This document shows positions 48,689 to 57,610 of a stretch of 64,000 nucleotides of DNA, piece by piece (the stretch's first letter is position 1; each line of letters opens with the position of its first letter). Origin of the DNA: Actinomycetes bacterium. Its GTDB lineage: Bacteria > Actinomycetota > Actinomycetes > Mycobacteriales > Mycobacteriaceae. The notes beneath the pieces were generated by a model, which saw only the letters and a program-made list of their open reading frames with translations, made no database searches and had not been told where the DNA came from. The DNA lies in assembly GCA_023418505.1 (NCBI GenBank), contig JAEZZR010000011.1:124001-188000 (forward strand), given 5' to 3'. The position numbers and the translations under genes are program-made.

Positions 48689-49711
48689 TTAATAGTCGCC
48701 TAAAACTCGGCCAACATAGCGTGCAACAGCAGCCACCGAGGCAATTGTTCCCGGGTAATCCATGTACGTAGGGCCAACTACGCCCAGACCACCCAAAATC
48801 GCAGATTGGGAACCATAGCCCGTAGATACTACCGAAGTACCCCGTAGTTCTTCATCTTCATTTTCGCCGCCGATGGAAACGCTCACTTGGTGCAGATCCT
48901 GCGCTGCCGACAACAACTTCAACACCACAACTTGCTCTTCCAAAGCCTCCAGCACCGTGGGCAGCGTGGAAGGGAAACGTCCGCGCGTGAGATTCGAGGC
49001 ACCAGCCAAAATCAGCCGATCATTGGGCTTTTCAATCAGAGTTTCAACTAGCACCGTGGAGCAGCGGATCACCACATCGCGCATCTCTGGTGGTGCGTTC
49101 TTGGCAAGATCGGTCATGGCAACGGCAGCGTCGGATAGTGTCATGCCAGCCATCGCGCGGTTTAACCGTTCCCGCAACGCAGGCACTGCATCCGGATCCA
49201 GTGGCGTAGCTAATTCCACATTGCGCTGTTCCACGCGGCCGGTGTCGGTAATAACGACCAGCAGCAGCCTCACATCGGCGATTTGAACCACCTCACAGTG
49301 ACGCACCCGCGCGACCTGCAACGTGGGTACCTGCACTACCGCCACTTGGCGCGTAAGTTGGCTGAGCAACTGCACCGAACGACGCAATACATCTTCAAGA
49401 TCCAACCCGCCTTCTAAGAACTCCAAGATGGCACGGCGTTCTGGTTGTGAGAGCGGCTTGATTTGGGAAATGGAATCCACAAAACGTCGGTAGCCTTTTT
49501 CGGTTGGGATGCGCCCCGACGAAGCGTGCTCTTGGGTGATGTAGCCCTCGGCTTCCAGGGCTGCCATGTCGTTGCGGATGGTCGCCGAGCTTACGCCTAA
49601 GTTGTGGCGTTCCACGATAGCTTTAGAGCCGACGGGTTCTTGCGAGGCCACATAATCAGCCACGATGGCACGCAACACCTCTTGCCGGCGCGCATCTGTC
49701 TGACTCGACAC
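48689..49711 (-). CDS. hrcA: Heat-inducible transcription repressor HrcA
   Basis: 340 aa. The amino winged helix reads VLRAIVADYVASQEPVGSKAIVERHNLGVSSATIRNDMAALEAEGYITQEHASSGRIPTEKGYRRFVD, and a GAF-like domain follows. HrcA represses chaperone genes through CIRCE operators. I found no CIRCE element in this window, so its targets are elsewhere. Starts at a GTG 23 nt past the hemW stop. Confidence 0.95.
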   Translation of the reverse strand: MSSQTDARRQEVLRAIVADYVASQEPVGSKAIVERHNLGVSSATIRNDMAALEAEGYITQEHASSGRIPTEKGYRRFVDSISQIKPLSQPERRAILEFLEGGLDLEDVLRRSVQLLSQLTRQVAVVQVPTLQVARVRHCEVVQIADVRLLLVVITDTGRVEQRNVELATPLDPDAVPALRERLNRAMAGMTLSDAAVAMTDLAKNAPPEMRDVVIRCSTVLVETLIEKPNDRLILAGASNLTRGRFPSTLPTVLEALEEQVVVLKLLSAAQDLHQVSVSIGGENEDEELRGTSVVSTGYGSQSAILGGLGVVGPTYMDYPGTIASVAAVARYVGRVLGDY

Positions 49712-49734
49712 CTCACATCATCCTTTCTGAGACC

Positions 49735-50889
49735 TTAATCAGTGGTACTTAGAATATCGACGATAATCGCATCCGCCAGCAGCCGGCCACGATCCGTTAG
49801 CGCAATGCGCGAGCCAGCTGCAATAAACTGCAACATGCCCTCGTCCACAAACCGCCGAGCCACAGCCAATTCAGACTCCCTCAGTGCAGAAACCAGAATG
49901 CCTTCTTTCAGCCGCAAGCCCAACATGATGCCTTCAGTGTGGCGATCTTCAGCAGTGAGCTCTTCCGAATCCGCAATCGGCAGCTGATCCTGCGCTACCG
50001 TGCCAGCGAAGCGCGCCGGATGTTTCACGTTATAGAACCGCGTGCCATCTAGGTGCGAATGGGCACCAGGGCCGGCACCCCACCAGTTACCATCACGCCA
50101 ATACAGCAGATTATGGCGGCATTGACCACCATGCTGCGCCCAGTTCGACACCTCGTACCATTCGTAGCCACGCTCGCGTAAGAAACTATCGATCAGCTCG
50201 TAGCGATCGGCCAGATCGTCGTCGTCCGGCATCGGCAATTCCCCACGACGCACCTTGCGCGCCATCGCGGTGCCTGGTTCCACGATCAGCGAATACGCAC
50301 TCACGTGATCCACGCCAGCAGACGCCACGGCATCCAAAGAGGTCTGCAGATCCGCCATCGATTCGCCTGGCGTGCCGTAAATCAAATCCAGATTCACATG
50401 CTGAAAGCCCGCTGCCTGCGCCTCGCGCGCCGCAGCTACCGGACGGCCTGGCGTATGCCTACGATCCAACGTCGCCAGCACATGTGGCACCGCCGACTGC
50501 ATGCCCAAACTTACCCGTGTAAAACCTGCCTCCAGCAGGCCTTCGAAAAACTCCGGCGACGTCGATTCCGGATTCGATTCCGTGGTCACTTCCGCATCCG
50601 GCGCAATGCCACAAGTATCGCGCACGGCCGCCAGCAAGCGCCCCAGCCCAGCAGCACCCAACAGCGATGGGGTACCACCACCCACAAACACTGTATTGGC
50701 AGGCTGCGCCGGCAGTTTCCCTAATTCCGCCGCTAATTCCAGTTCCCGAACAATCGCATCTAAATAGGAACCTTGGGAATTAGCTGCTCCTAATTCACCT
50801 GGCGTATAGGTGTTGAAATCACAATAACCGCATCTAGTGGCACAAAAAGGTACGTGCAAATAGACGCCGAAAGTGTCGTCCCTTGTCAC
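49735..50889 (-). CDS. hemW: Radical SAM protein HemW (haem chaperone, coproporphyrinogen oxidase-like)
   Basis: 384 aa from the GTG at 50889, one base after the upstream stop, with GAGGG in place; a GTG at 50907 is also open. The iron-sulfur motif HVPFCATRCGYCDF (CxxxCxxC), FVGGGTPSLL, ESNPES and LDLIYGTPGES are family signatures. The extra HemN-specific amino motif is absent, so HemW (haem binding/transfer) is favoured over a true oxidase. Confidence 0.9.
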   Translation of the reverse strand: MTRDDTFGVYLHVPFCATRCGYCDFNTYTPGELGAANSQGSYLDAIVRELELAAELGKLPAQPANTVFVGGGTPSLLGAAGLGRLLAAVRDTCGIAPDAEVTTESNPESTSPEFFEGLLEAGFTRVSLGMQSAVPHVLATLDRRHTPGRPVAAAREAQAAGFQHVNLDLIYGTPGESMADLQTSLDAVASAGVDHVSAYSLIVEPGTAMARKVRRGELPMPDDDDLADRYELIDSFLRERGYEWYEVSNWAQHGGQCRHNLLYWRDGNWWGAGPGAHSHLDGTRFYNVKHPARFAGTVAQDQLPIADSEELTAEDRHTEGIMLGLRLKEGILVSALRESELAVARRFVDEGMLQFIAAGSRIALTDRGRLLADAIIVDILSTTD

Positions 50890-50890
50890 C

Positions 50891-51565
50891 CTATTTTGCC
50901 CTCGCACTTAAGGCACGCCGCTGATTAATCCGCGCGACTACCGCAGCCACGCGGGCGCGTTCCATCAAAAATTCTGGTGGGCGCCGGCCTCGCAAACTGC
51001 GCGCCACTGCCGCATGTTCCTCGGCTACGCAAACACACCACGCTGCAGCCGCCGCTAACGCCCACTGCCCTGCCGTTTGGTACAGCTTCGGTAGCTTCAC
51101 GGCACCAAGTACCTCAACGCCGCGAATATTTTCCTGTGACACCCAATCGGCTAGCTGCTCCAAATACAGCGCGGTCGCTTCGGTCCGCGCGATCATCGCC
51201 TCCGTCACCGCTGATACCGCAATGGGGTGTTGCAACGGGGTGGGGATCGAATCGAGCTTGGCGACGGTCACCGCCTCCGGCGGCGCCAACGGCATCCGCG
51301 GGGAAAACGATCCCAATTGGCCACGCTTGACCCCAGAGATAAACGCCTGGCGCAAGCCAGCTAGCTCTCCGATTAAGGGGCGGGCGTCGTCGACAGCTTC
51401 GTCTACAATTTCGCGCAGTTCTACCACGCATTCGTCAACCAAATCGCGATCCGCATCAGCCACGGATTGCGCCAGGTTAGAGATGTATTCGGCCACTTCG
51501 TCGCCAATATCGTAGAGCTCTTGGGTGACTTCCCGAAGGCGCAGCCGTGCATCGAAATGATCCAA
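50891..51565 (-). CDS. Hypothetical helical protein
   Basis: 224 aa, mostly alpha-helical, acidic amino half (VAEYISNLAQSVADADRDLVDECVVELREIVDEAVDD), no signal or TM. The central Ala-rich helix with WALAAAAAWCVCVAEEHA may pack against it. Upstream partner of hemW, one base apart. No family recognised; alignment to other corynebacteria would show whether it is lineage-specific. Confidence 0.7.
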   Translation of the reverse strand: MDHFDARLRLREVTQELYDIGDEVAEYISNLAQSVADADRDLVDECVVELREIVDEAVDDARPLIGELAGLRQAFISGVKRGQLGSFSPRMPLAPPEAVTVAKLDSIPTPLQHPIAVSAVTEAMIARTEATALYLEQLADWVSQENIRGVEVLGAVKLPKLYQTAGQWALAAAAAWCVCVAEEHAAVARSLRGRRPPEFLMERARVAAVVARINQRRALSARAK

Positions 51566-51602
51566 GACACCCTCCCTTTTTAAGACACCAAGCGCAGCAA
51601 CA

Positions 51603-51633
51603 ACGCCCCCTACCTTAATTCGGTAGAGGGCGT
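51603..51633. terminator. Hairpin downstream of fadD15
   Basis: A 12-bp stem with one mismatch: ACGCCCCCTACC pairs with GGTAGAGGGCGT around a short AT-rich loop. It lies 40 nt past the fadD15 stop and upstream of the next minus-strand gene. Confidence 0.6.
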
Positions 51634-51674
51634 GTTCTCCGTAGCAACACAGCTTCGGCGCGCGGGAATTTCGA

Positions 51675-53513
51675 CTAGCGCTTACCGCTGTACATGTGCT
51701 CGATTTCGCGGCTGTAGCGATCGGTAACCACGCGGCGCTTGACCTTCATGGTTGGGGTGAGTTCACCCTTTTCCTCGCTGAGGTCGCGTGGCAAGATGTG
51801 GAACTTCTTGATCGCTTCGGCGTGGCTGACCAGCTCGTTTGCCGCGTTAACAGCGTCCTGCACCTGGGCGCGCAGCATGGCGTTGGAGCCAAGCTCGCGA
51901 ATGGAGGTGTTTTCGGAAATGCCGTTTTCGGCCTTCCACTTCTTCACGGCTTCTTCGTCCAGCGATACCAGCACGGAGATGAACTTGCGGCCATCGCCGA
52001 TCACCACGGCCTGCGAGACCAATGGGTGGGCACGCATGCGGTCTTCCATTGGGCTTGGGGCGACGTTCTTGCCGCCAGCGGTAACGATGATTTCCTTCTT
52101 GCGGCCAGTGATGCGCAGGTGGCCGGTATCGTCTAGCTCACCGAGGTCGCCGGTGTGGAACCAGCCGTCCTTCAGATCACTAGCGGTAGCTTCTTCGTTC
52201 TTCCAGTAACCGTCGAAGATCACCGGTCCGCGCATTAGGATTTCGCCTTCATCGCTAATCCGCACGGTGCAGCCGCCTAGTGGGCGTCCGACAGTGCCGA
52301 TGACCTGGTCGTGTGGGTTATTCACCGTAAACGCAGCGGTGGATTCGGTCAGACCGTAGCCTTCGTAGATCGGCACGCCGAGGCCGCGGAAGAAGTGACC
52401 CAAATCGGAGGAAAGTGCCGAACCACCGGAGATGGTGTACTGCACGGAATCACCCATGGCTGCCTTGATCTTGCGGAACAGCAGGCGATCATAGAGCTTC
52501 AGGCGGGCTTTCTGGCCGAAGGATGGCCCTTGTGGCGTATCCAGTGCCTTGGAGTATTCAATGGCCACGGATTCGGCGCGCTCGAACATTGCTTCGCCGA
52601 ACTTGCCCTTTTCTTTGGCGGTGGCGTATGCGCTGTCGCGTACCTTTTCGAATACGCGTGGCACGCCCAGAATCAGGTGTGGCTTGGAGCGCTGGAATTC
52701 CAGGGTCACGGTAGCGGTGTCGGACCAGTGCGACTGGGTGGCACCCGCCACGATAGATGCTAGCGATACCGCGTTGGCCAGCACGTGTGCCAAAGGCAGG
52801 AAGGTGAGGATGCGGTTGCCAGGGCGGGCGACGATACCGATGTCGTTGGTCAAGATGGCGCGCACTTCAGCCAGCCAGTTGCTGTGTAGCAACATACAGC
52901 CCTTGGGTCGGCCAGTGGTGCCGGAGGTGTAGATCACCGAAGCGAGGTCATCGGCCTTGGTATCGGCGATGCGCTTTTCTACTTCTTCGTCGGATACGTC
53001 GCGGCCTTCGTAGCTGATGGTATCTACGGCTGAAGAGCCAATTTCCAGCACGCGGCGCAGCTTCGATGGCGAATCGGCAATCGGCGCTTTGCCGTCTTTA
53101 TCCAAGATCAGGGACTTGGTGCGTTCGGTGTGGGAGCGGCTTTCGGTGAAGGCGAATACGGCACCGGAGTTTTCTACGATCCAGCGAATCTGATCGGTAG
53201 AGGAAGAGCCGTAGATAGGCACGATGGTTGCGCCGGCCATCCAGATACCGAAGTTGATCAGGTTCCACTCGTAGCGGGTTTCGGAGAGCAGGGCTACCCG
53301 GTCGCCTTTTTCCACGCCATTGGCGATGAGGCCTTTGGCCACGGCTTTGGCTTCGTCCCAGAATTCTTGGGCGGTGACGTTGACCCACTGGAAATCCTTG
53401 GGGCGGGTAAACGACACCAGCTTGGGGCGCTTGTTCACCAAGTCGCGGAATGCGGTGACAATTGTTTCATCTTCGCCGATCACGTAGTGCGGATCTGCGG
53501 TGTATTCACGCAT
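51675..53513 (-). CDS. Long-chain acyl-CoA synthetase, FadD15-type
   Basis: 612 aa. The AMP-binding P-loop is VIYTSGTTGRPKGCML. Further motifs are YGLTESTAAFTVN, GWFHTGDLGELDDTGHLRITGRKKEIIVTAGGKNVAPSPMEDRMRAHPLVSQAVVIGDGRKFISVLV, all as in fatty acyl-CoA ligases. It activates fatty acids with ATP and CoA, probably for lipid and mycolate metabolism. Single gene, divergent from malQ. Confidence 0.93.
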   Translation of the reverse strand: MREYTADPHYVIGEDETIVTAFRDLVNKRPKLVSFTRPKDFQWVNVTAQEFWDEAKAVAKGLIANGVEKGDRVALLSETRYEWNLINFGIWMAGATIVPIYGSSSTDQIRWIVENSGAVFAFTESRSHTERTKSLILDKDGKAPIADSPSKLRRVLEIGSSAVDTISYEGRDVSDEEVEKRIADTKADDLASVIYTSGTTGRPKGCMLLHSNWLAEVRAILTNDIGIVARPGNRILTFLPLAHVLANAVSLASIVAGATQSHWSDTATVTLEFQRSKPHLILGVPRVFEKVRDSAYATAKEKGKFGEAMFERAESVAIEYSKALDTPQGPSFGQKARLKLYDRLLFRKIKAAMGDSVQYTISGGSALSSDLGHFFRGLGVPIYEGYGLTESTAAFTVNNPHDQVIGTVGRPLGGCTVRISDEGEILMRGPVIFDGYWKNEEATASDLKDGWFHTGDLGELDDTGHLRITGRKKEIIVTAGGKNVAPSPMEDRMRAHPLVSQAVVIGDGRKFISVLVSLDEEAVKKWKAENGISENTSIRELGSNAMLRAQVQDAVNAANELVSHAEAIKKFHILPRDLSEEKGELTPTMKVKRRVVTDRYSREIEHMYSGKR

Positions 53514-53552
53514 GTGTGCTCGTCTTCCTACTGTTCATATTTCAATCCACGT

Positions 53553-53580
53553 TAAATGTACGTGACGGAACCGACATTTA
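53553..53580. promoter_or_regulatory. Inverted repeat in the fadD15-malQ intergenic region
   Basis: TAAATGT (53553-53559) and ACATTTA (53574-53580) with a 14-nt spacer, 40 nt upstream of the fadD15 start and in an AT-rich context. A TetR-type lipid regulator could bind here, but nothing identifies it. Confidence 0.4.
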
Positions 53581-53666
53581 GTGTCTTTTTGATAAAAAAG
53601 TCACACTTAAAACTCCTCGTCCACCCCACTTCGAGGAAAGCCTGCGAACCTGGCATGATTGCGGTT

Positions 53667-55889
53667 GTGACTTCTGCACACAATTCTGCCACCAATAATA
53701 ATGTTGTTACTCCCTCACCGGCATTGCGTGAGCTTGCGGCCACTCTTGGGGTTGCGGTTTCGTTCACTTCTTTTCAGGGTGAGCCGACGCAGGTGAGCCA
53801 GGACACGATCGTCACCGTCATTAACGCGTTGTTGCGCGGACTGGATCTTTCTCTGTCGGATGATCCTTCCGATGACGAGGTCCGAGCCGCGCACACCGCT
53901 TGGGTGGATCGCCAGTGGTTGCGCGTGCTGCCCCCTACCGTCGTGACGCGTCGTGGGCATTATCACGAGGTAATCGTGCACGTCCGCGATGGTTCCCAGG
54001 TAGGCGTTTCCGCAGTGCTTGACGACGGCGCGAAAATCCCTTTCGCCCAGGTAGAGCATAATGTCGCTCCTCGAACCATCGATGGTGTGACCTATGGTGA
54101 AGCAGCCTTTGCAGTGCCAGAAGATTTACCTTTGGGCTGGCACAAGCTGGTGGCTGATAATGAAGGCGAGCTGTCCGAGTGTGTACTAGCAGTGACCCCA
54201 GATCGGTTGTCCACGGCAGATAAGTTCGTGGAAAAGCCTGCCAATGGTGTGATGGCGCAGCTATACTCGGTGCGTTCCGAGCGCAGTTGGGGCATCGGCG
54301 ATTTCCATACCTTGGCTGATTTGGCTACCACCGTTGCCCAGCACACCGGCGGCGATTATGTCCTCATCAACCCACTGCACGCTGCAGAGCCCACCGCTCC
54401 GGTAGAAGATTCGCCGTACTTGCCCACGACGCGCCGCTACCACAACGCGATTTATATTCGCCCGGAAGCTATCGACGAATTCGGCTACCTCAGCGAAGCG
54501 GAAACGCATCAGGCACACGAAGCTGCCACGCAATTTACTGCACTAAACCGCAGCGCCGAGCACATCGACCGCAATCCGATCTATGCCGCCAAGCTCGCTG
54601 TATTGCGCGCGGTACACGCAGTGCCACTATCGGCGGCGCGGCAAGCGGATTTCGAACGCTTCCTAGCCCGTGAAGGCCGGGGCATCGACGACTACGCCCG
54701 CTGGTGTGCAGACTTCGAGGTCCAGCGTCGTCGTGAAGCAGCAACCGATCCCGAACTTGCGAAGTGGGTCGAGCCTTTCGGGGCGCACGAGAATGTGGAC
54801 CAATTCCGCGCCGACACCGAAGATTTCCATCGGTGGTTGCAGTGGATTGCCGATCAGCAGTTGGCGCAGGCTCAAGCTGCTGCGGAAGCAGCTGGGATGC
54901 GCATTGGCATCATGGCGGACTTGGCCGTGGGCGTGCACCCTGGTGGCGCGGATGCTGCGAACTTAGCCGAGTGGCTGGCGCCGGAAGTATCGGTAGGCGC
55001 ACCGCCGGATGGGTTTAATCAGCAGGGTCAAGATTGGTCGCAGCCGCCGTGGAATCCACACAAGCTAGCGGAAGCGGGTTACGGGCCGTGGCGCGATATG
55101 TTGCGCACGATTTTGCGTCGTTCGGGCGGGATTCGCGTCGACCATATCCTTGGCCTATTCCGGCTCTGGGTGATGCCCCGGATGCAACCGCCTACCGAAG
55201 GCACCTACCTGCACTTCGACCACGATGCGATGGTGGGCATTTTGGCACTCGAAGCCGAACTAGCCGGTGCAGCTGTAATCGGCGAGGACCTGGGCACCTT
55301 CGAGCCGTGGGTACAGGACTACCTGGCCGATCGTGGTGTGATGGGCACGTCGATTCTGTGGTTCGAAAGCGAAAACGATGGCCCGAAGCCGCCGCAGCAC
55401 TACCGCCGGTTGTGCCTGTCGTCGGTGACCACCCATGATTTGCCCCCAACCGCGGGCTATCTGGCCGGCGAGCACATCAAACTACGCGACGAACTGGGCT
55501 TGTTCCTCACTGACGTGGCCGAAGAAGATGCCCGCGATTTCGCGTGGATTCGCGATGTGTTGCAGGCTGCCGCCACCGCGGGTTGCTTCAATCAGTTCGA
55601 CGAGCTGCGCGACGTAGACTTCCGTAGCCTCGATCGCGATCAGCTCGAGCACATCGATCTGCTGATTGAAGGTTTGCACCTGTTCTTGGCGCAATCACCT
55701 TCGGCATTGAAGTGTGCGGCGCTGACTGATGTGGTGGGCGATCACCGCACTCAGAATCAGCCGGGTACTACCTCGGAGCAATATCCGAACTGGTGCGTGC
55801 CACTCACCGACGCCAACGGTAAGGCCGTTACCGTCGCTGATTTGCCGAGCTACCCAAGCTTTACCCGGGTTATCAAAACATTAGGTTAA
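53667..55889 (+). CDS. malQ: 4-alpha-glucanotransferase (amylomaltase)
   Basis: 740 aa from a GTG at 53667; CATGAT 8 nt before it suggests a leaderless message, and the frame extends in vain to 53556. GH77 motifs: GDFHTLADL, SPYLPTTRRYHNAIYI, GGIRVDHILGLFRLWVMP (nucleophile Asp), AAVIGEDLGT (acid/base Glu) and VTTHDLPPTAGYLAG (third Asp). The ~140-residue amino extension is typical of actinobacterial MalQ. It transfers glucan segments in maltodextrin and glycogen metabolism, in line with treS further downstream. Confidence 0.94.
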   Translation: MTSAHNSATNNNVVTPSPALRELAATLGVAVSFTSFQGEPTQVSQDTIVTVINALLRGLDLSLSDDPSDDEVRAAHTAWVDRQWLRVLPPTVVTRRGHYHEVIVHVRDGSQVGVSAVLDDGAKIPFAQVEHNVAPRTIDGVTYGEAAFAVPEDLPLGWHKLVADNEGELSECVLAVTPDRLSTADKFVEKPANGVMAQLYSVRSERSWGIGDFHTLADLATTVAQHTGGDYVLINPLHAAEPTAPVEDSPYLPTTRRYHNAIYIRPEAIDEFGYLSEAETHQAHEAATQFTALNRSAEHIDRNPIYAAKLAVLRAVHAVPLSAARQADFERFLAREGRGIDDYARWCADFEVQRRREAATDPELAKWVEPFGAHENVDQFRADTEDFHRWLQWIADQQLAQAQAAAEAAGMRIGIMADLAVGVHPGGADAANLAEWLAPEVSVGAPPDGFNQQGQDWSQPPWNPHKLAEAGYGPWRDMLRTILRRSGGIRVDHILGLFRLWVMPRMQPPTEGTYLHFDHDAMVGILALEAELAGAAVIGEDLGTFEPWVQDYLADRGVMGTSILWFESENDGPKPPQHYRRLCLSSVTTHDLPPTAGYLAGEHIKLRDELGLFLTDVAEEDARDFAWIRDVLQAAATAGCFNQFDELRDVDFRSLDRDQLEHIDLLIEGLHLFLAQSPSALKCAALTDVVGDHRTQNQPGTTSEQYPNWCVPLTDANGKAVTVADLPSYPSFTRVIKTLG

Positions 55890-55932
55890 TCCGTTATTGG
55901 GTTGTTTAGGTCTCGCCTGGTTTTATTAGGGT

Positions 55933-57300
55933 ATGACAAATTCCCCTACTACTTCCGGTAGGCAGTATTCGATCACTCTTGTGGTGATCGGATTCATGCT
56001 ATTCGCCATGTTCTTTGGCGCCGGTAACTTGATTTTCCCGCCTCAACTTGGCGTTACTTCGGGTACGAACTATGTTCCTGCGATTAGCGGATTCCTTACT
56101 ACGGCAGTGCTGCTGCCTATGCTGGCAGTCTTCGCTGTGGTGTTGTCTGGTTCGGGTATCGTGGATATTGCGTCGCGGGCGGGGAAAGTATTCGGGATTG
56201 CCTTTTCGGTAGCGGTTTATCTAGCCATTGGTGCACTGTATGCGATTCCGCGCACTGCAACGGTGCCGTTTGAAAGTGGCATCTCGCAGCTGATGGGCAC
56301 CGACTCTTCGTTGGCACTGTTCCTGTTCACACTGGCGTTCTTCGCTGTGTCGTACTGGTTGATCATTCAGCCAGGTGGCATTGTCGATACGATCGGTAAG
56401 TTCCTGACCCCAGCGCTGCTGATCCTGATTGTCACGCTGATTGTGGCAGGCCTGGCCAAGCTCACTGGAGTGCCTTCTACCCCAGCCGAAAACTGGGCTG
56501 ATTCGCCCTACACCGCCGGTTTCCTTGAGGGCTACCTGACCATGGACTCGCTGGCCGCCCTGGTGTTCTCGATTGTGGTGATCTCTTCGCTGAAGCGCAG
56601 CGGCATCACCGAGCGTCCACTGGTGGTGCGCTCGACGATCATCGCCAGCGTCATCGCCGTTGCTCTGCTCGGCGCGGTCTACCTTGGCCTCGGCGCTTTG
56701 GGACAGAAGATGTCCGGCGCTGGTGAATTTGAAAACGGTGCTGCCGTACTCGCCCAGGCTGCCGAAACCACTTTGGGTACCGCAGGCTTGTGGGTCTTTG
56801 CCGGCATTGTCACCTTGGCGTGCTTGACCACCGCAGTGGGTCTGATCAGTGCGACCTCGGAGTTCTTCCACGAGTTGCTGCCTAAGGTCAGCTACCGCGG
56901 TTGGGCAACGATCTTCACTGTCGCTGGCCTATTCATGGCCAACATGGGTTTGAACACCATCATTGAAATTGCGATTCCGCTGAACGTGTTCTTGTACCCC
57001 ATGGCCGTCACGCTGATCCTGATCACTCTGATCCAGGCCGTGCTGCCGTTTAAATTGGTGTGGGCATATCGCATCCCAGTGGCGGTATCGCTGGTCTTCG
57101 CTTTCATCGACGTAATGCGCTTCATCGGTTTCGATATGGCCGATGTACTCACCGCGTTGCATTCGCTACCGCTGTACCAGGATTCGCTGGGTTGGTTGGT
57201 GCCAGTAGCGCTTTCGTTCGTCGTCTGCGTTTTTATCGACCGCAGCCAAAACGAACCCGCCCCGGTGGTGGGCGAAGGAGTTTCTGAATACTCGGGTTAA
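55933..57300 (+). CDS. brnQ: Branched-chain amino acid:cation symporter
   Basis: 455 aa with 12 predicted TM helices. The LIVCS family amino end MLFAMFFGAGNLIFPPQLGVTSGTNYVPAISGFLTTAVLLP, RTATVPFE, FLEGYLTMDSLAALVFSIVVI and LTTAVGLISATSEFF are diagnostic. Takes up leucine, isoleucine and valine with Na+ or H+. No leader or SD is convincing; ATTAGGGT directly precedes the ATG. Confidence 0.93.
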   Translation: MTNSPTTSGRQYSITLVVIGFMLFAMFFGAGNLIFPPQLGVTSGTNYVPAISGFLTTAVLLPMLAVFAVVLSGSGIVDIASRAGKVFGIAFSVAVYLAIGALYAIPRTATVPFESGISQLMGTDSSLALFLFTLAFFAVSYWLIIQPGGIVDTIGKFLTPALLILIVTLIVAGLAKLTGVPSTPAENWADSPYTAGFLEGYLTMDSLAALVFSIVVISSLKRSGITERPLVVRSTIIASVIAVALLGAVYLGLGALGQKMSGAGEFENGAAVLAQAAETTLGTAGLWVFAGIVTLACLTTAVGLISATSEFFHELLPKVSYRGWATIFTVAGLFMANMGLNTIIEIAIPLNVFLYPMAVTLILITLIQAVLPFKLVWAYRIPVAVSLVFAFIDVMRFIGFDMADVLTALHSLPLYQDSLGWLVPVALSFVVCVFIDRSQNEPAPVVGEGVSEYSG

Positions 57301-57383
57301 CCACCAATCGCAGAGATCAGGCCTGCGATCAGTACTAATGCCACTAGAGCCACCAGTGCGATTTTGATTGTTGAATTGCGCAT
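57297..57383 (-). CDS. 28-aa single-helix membrane peptide, translationally coupled
   Basis: A tiny ORF: MRNSTIK followed by a hydrophobic helix (ALVALVALVLIAGLI) and SAIGG. Its ATG overlaps the stop of the upstream 75-aa gene (TGATG), and AAAAAGGAG lies 9 nt before it. Its stop overlaps the brnQ stop on the other strand. The fit of SD, coupling and membrane helix makes translation likely. Function unknown. Confidence 0.5.
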   Translation of the reverse strand: MRNSTIKIALVALVALVLIAGLISAIGG

Positions 57384-57610
57384 CAGTGTGGCTCCTTTTT
57401 ATTGGTTTCCCTTGGGCGTCGGCGCAAGAGCCGATACAGCACATCAGTTAGACGCATCATAACAATCGCCACCACCCCGGCCAACGGCACCACCGTAGCG
57501 AGCAGCACAGCCACTTGCGCCACACTGGGCAGCCCCACTACCCATTGGCCTACGCTATCGATCACGCCTATCACGCTTGCTGATTCTAGCTGCTTATACT
57601 CAACTGTCAT
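57383..57610 (-). CDS. Small one- or two-helix membrane protein
   Basis: 75 aa from an ATG at 57610. A polar amino part is followed by a long hydrophobic region (~31-56, VAVLLATVVPLAGVVAIVMMRL) and a very basic tail (RLLRRRPRETNKKEPH). Its start codon overlaps, on the opposite strand, the start codon of the esterase gene (shared CATG). A TAAGAC hexamer 9 nt upstream, inside the esterase gene, could give a leaderless message. Coupled to the 28-aa ORF. Confidence 0.6.
   Translation of the reverse strand: MTVEYKQLESASVIGVIDSVGQWVVGLPSVAQVAVLLATVVPLAGVVAIVMMRLTDVLYRLLRRRPRETNKKEPH
57595..57600 (+). promoter_or_regulatory. Probable -10 element of the esterase gene (leaderless)
   Basis: TATACT, 8 nt before the ATG at 57609; it lies inside the divergent small gene's coding region. 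Confidence 0.5.

Noticed and set aside
48644..49740. CIRCE operator near hrcA/dnaJ2
   Set aside because: I looked for the TTAGCACTC-N9-GAGTGCTAA repeat and found no match in the gaps around these genes.
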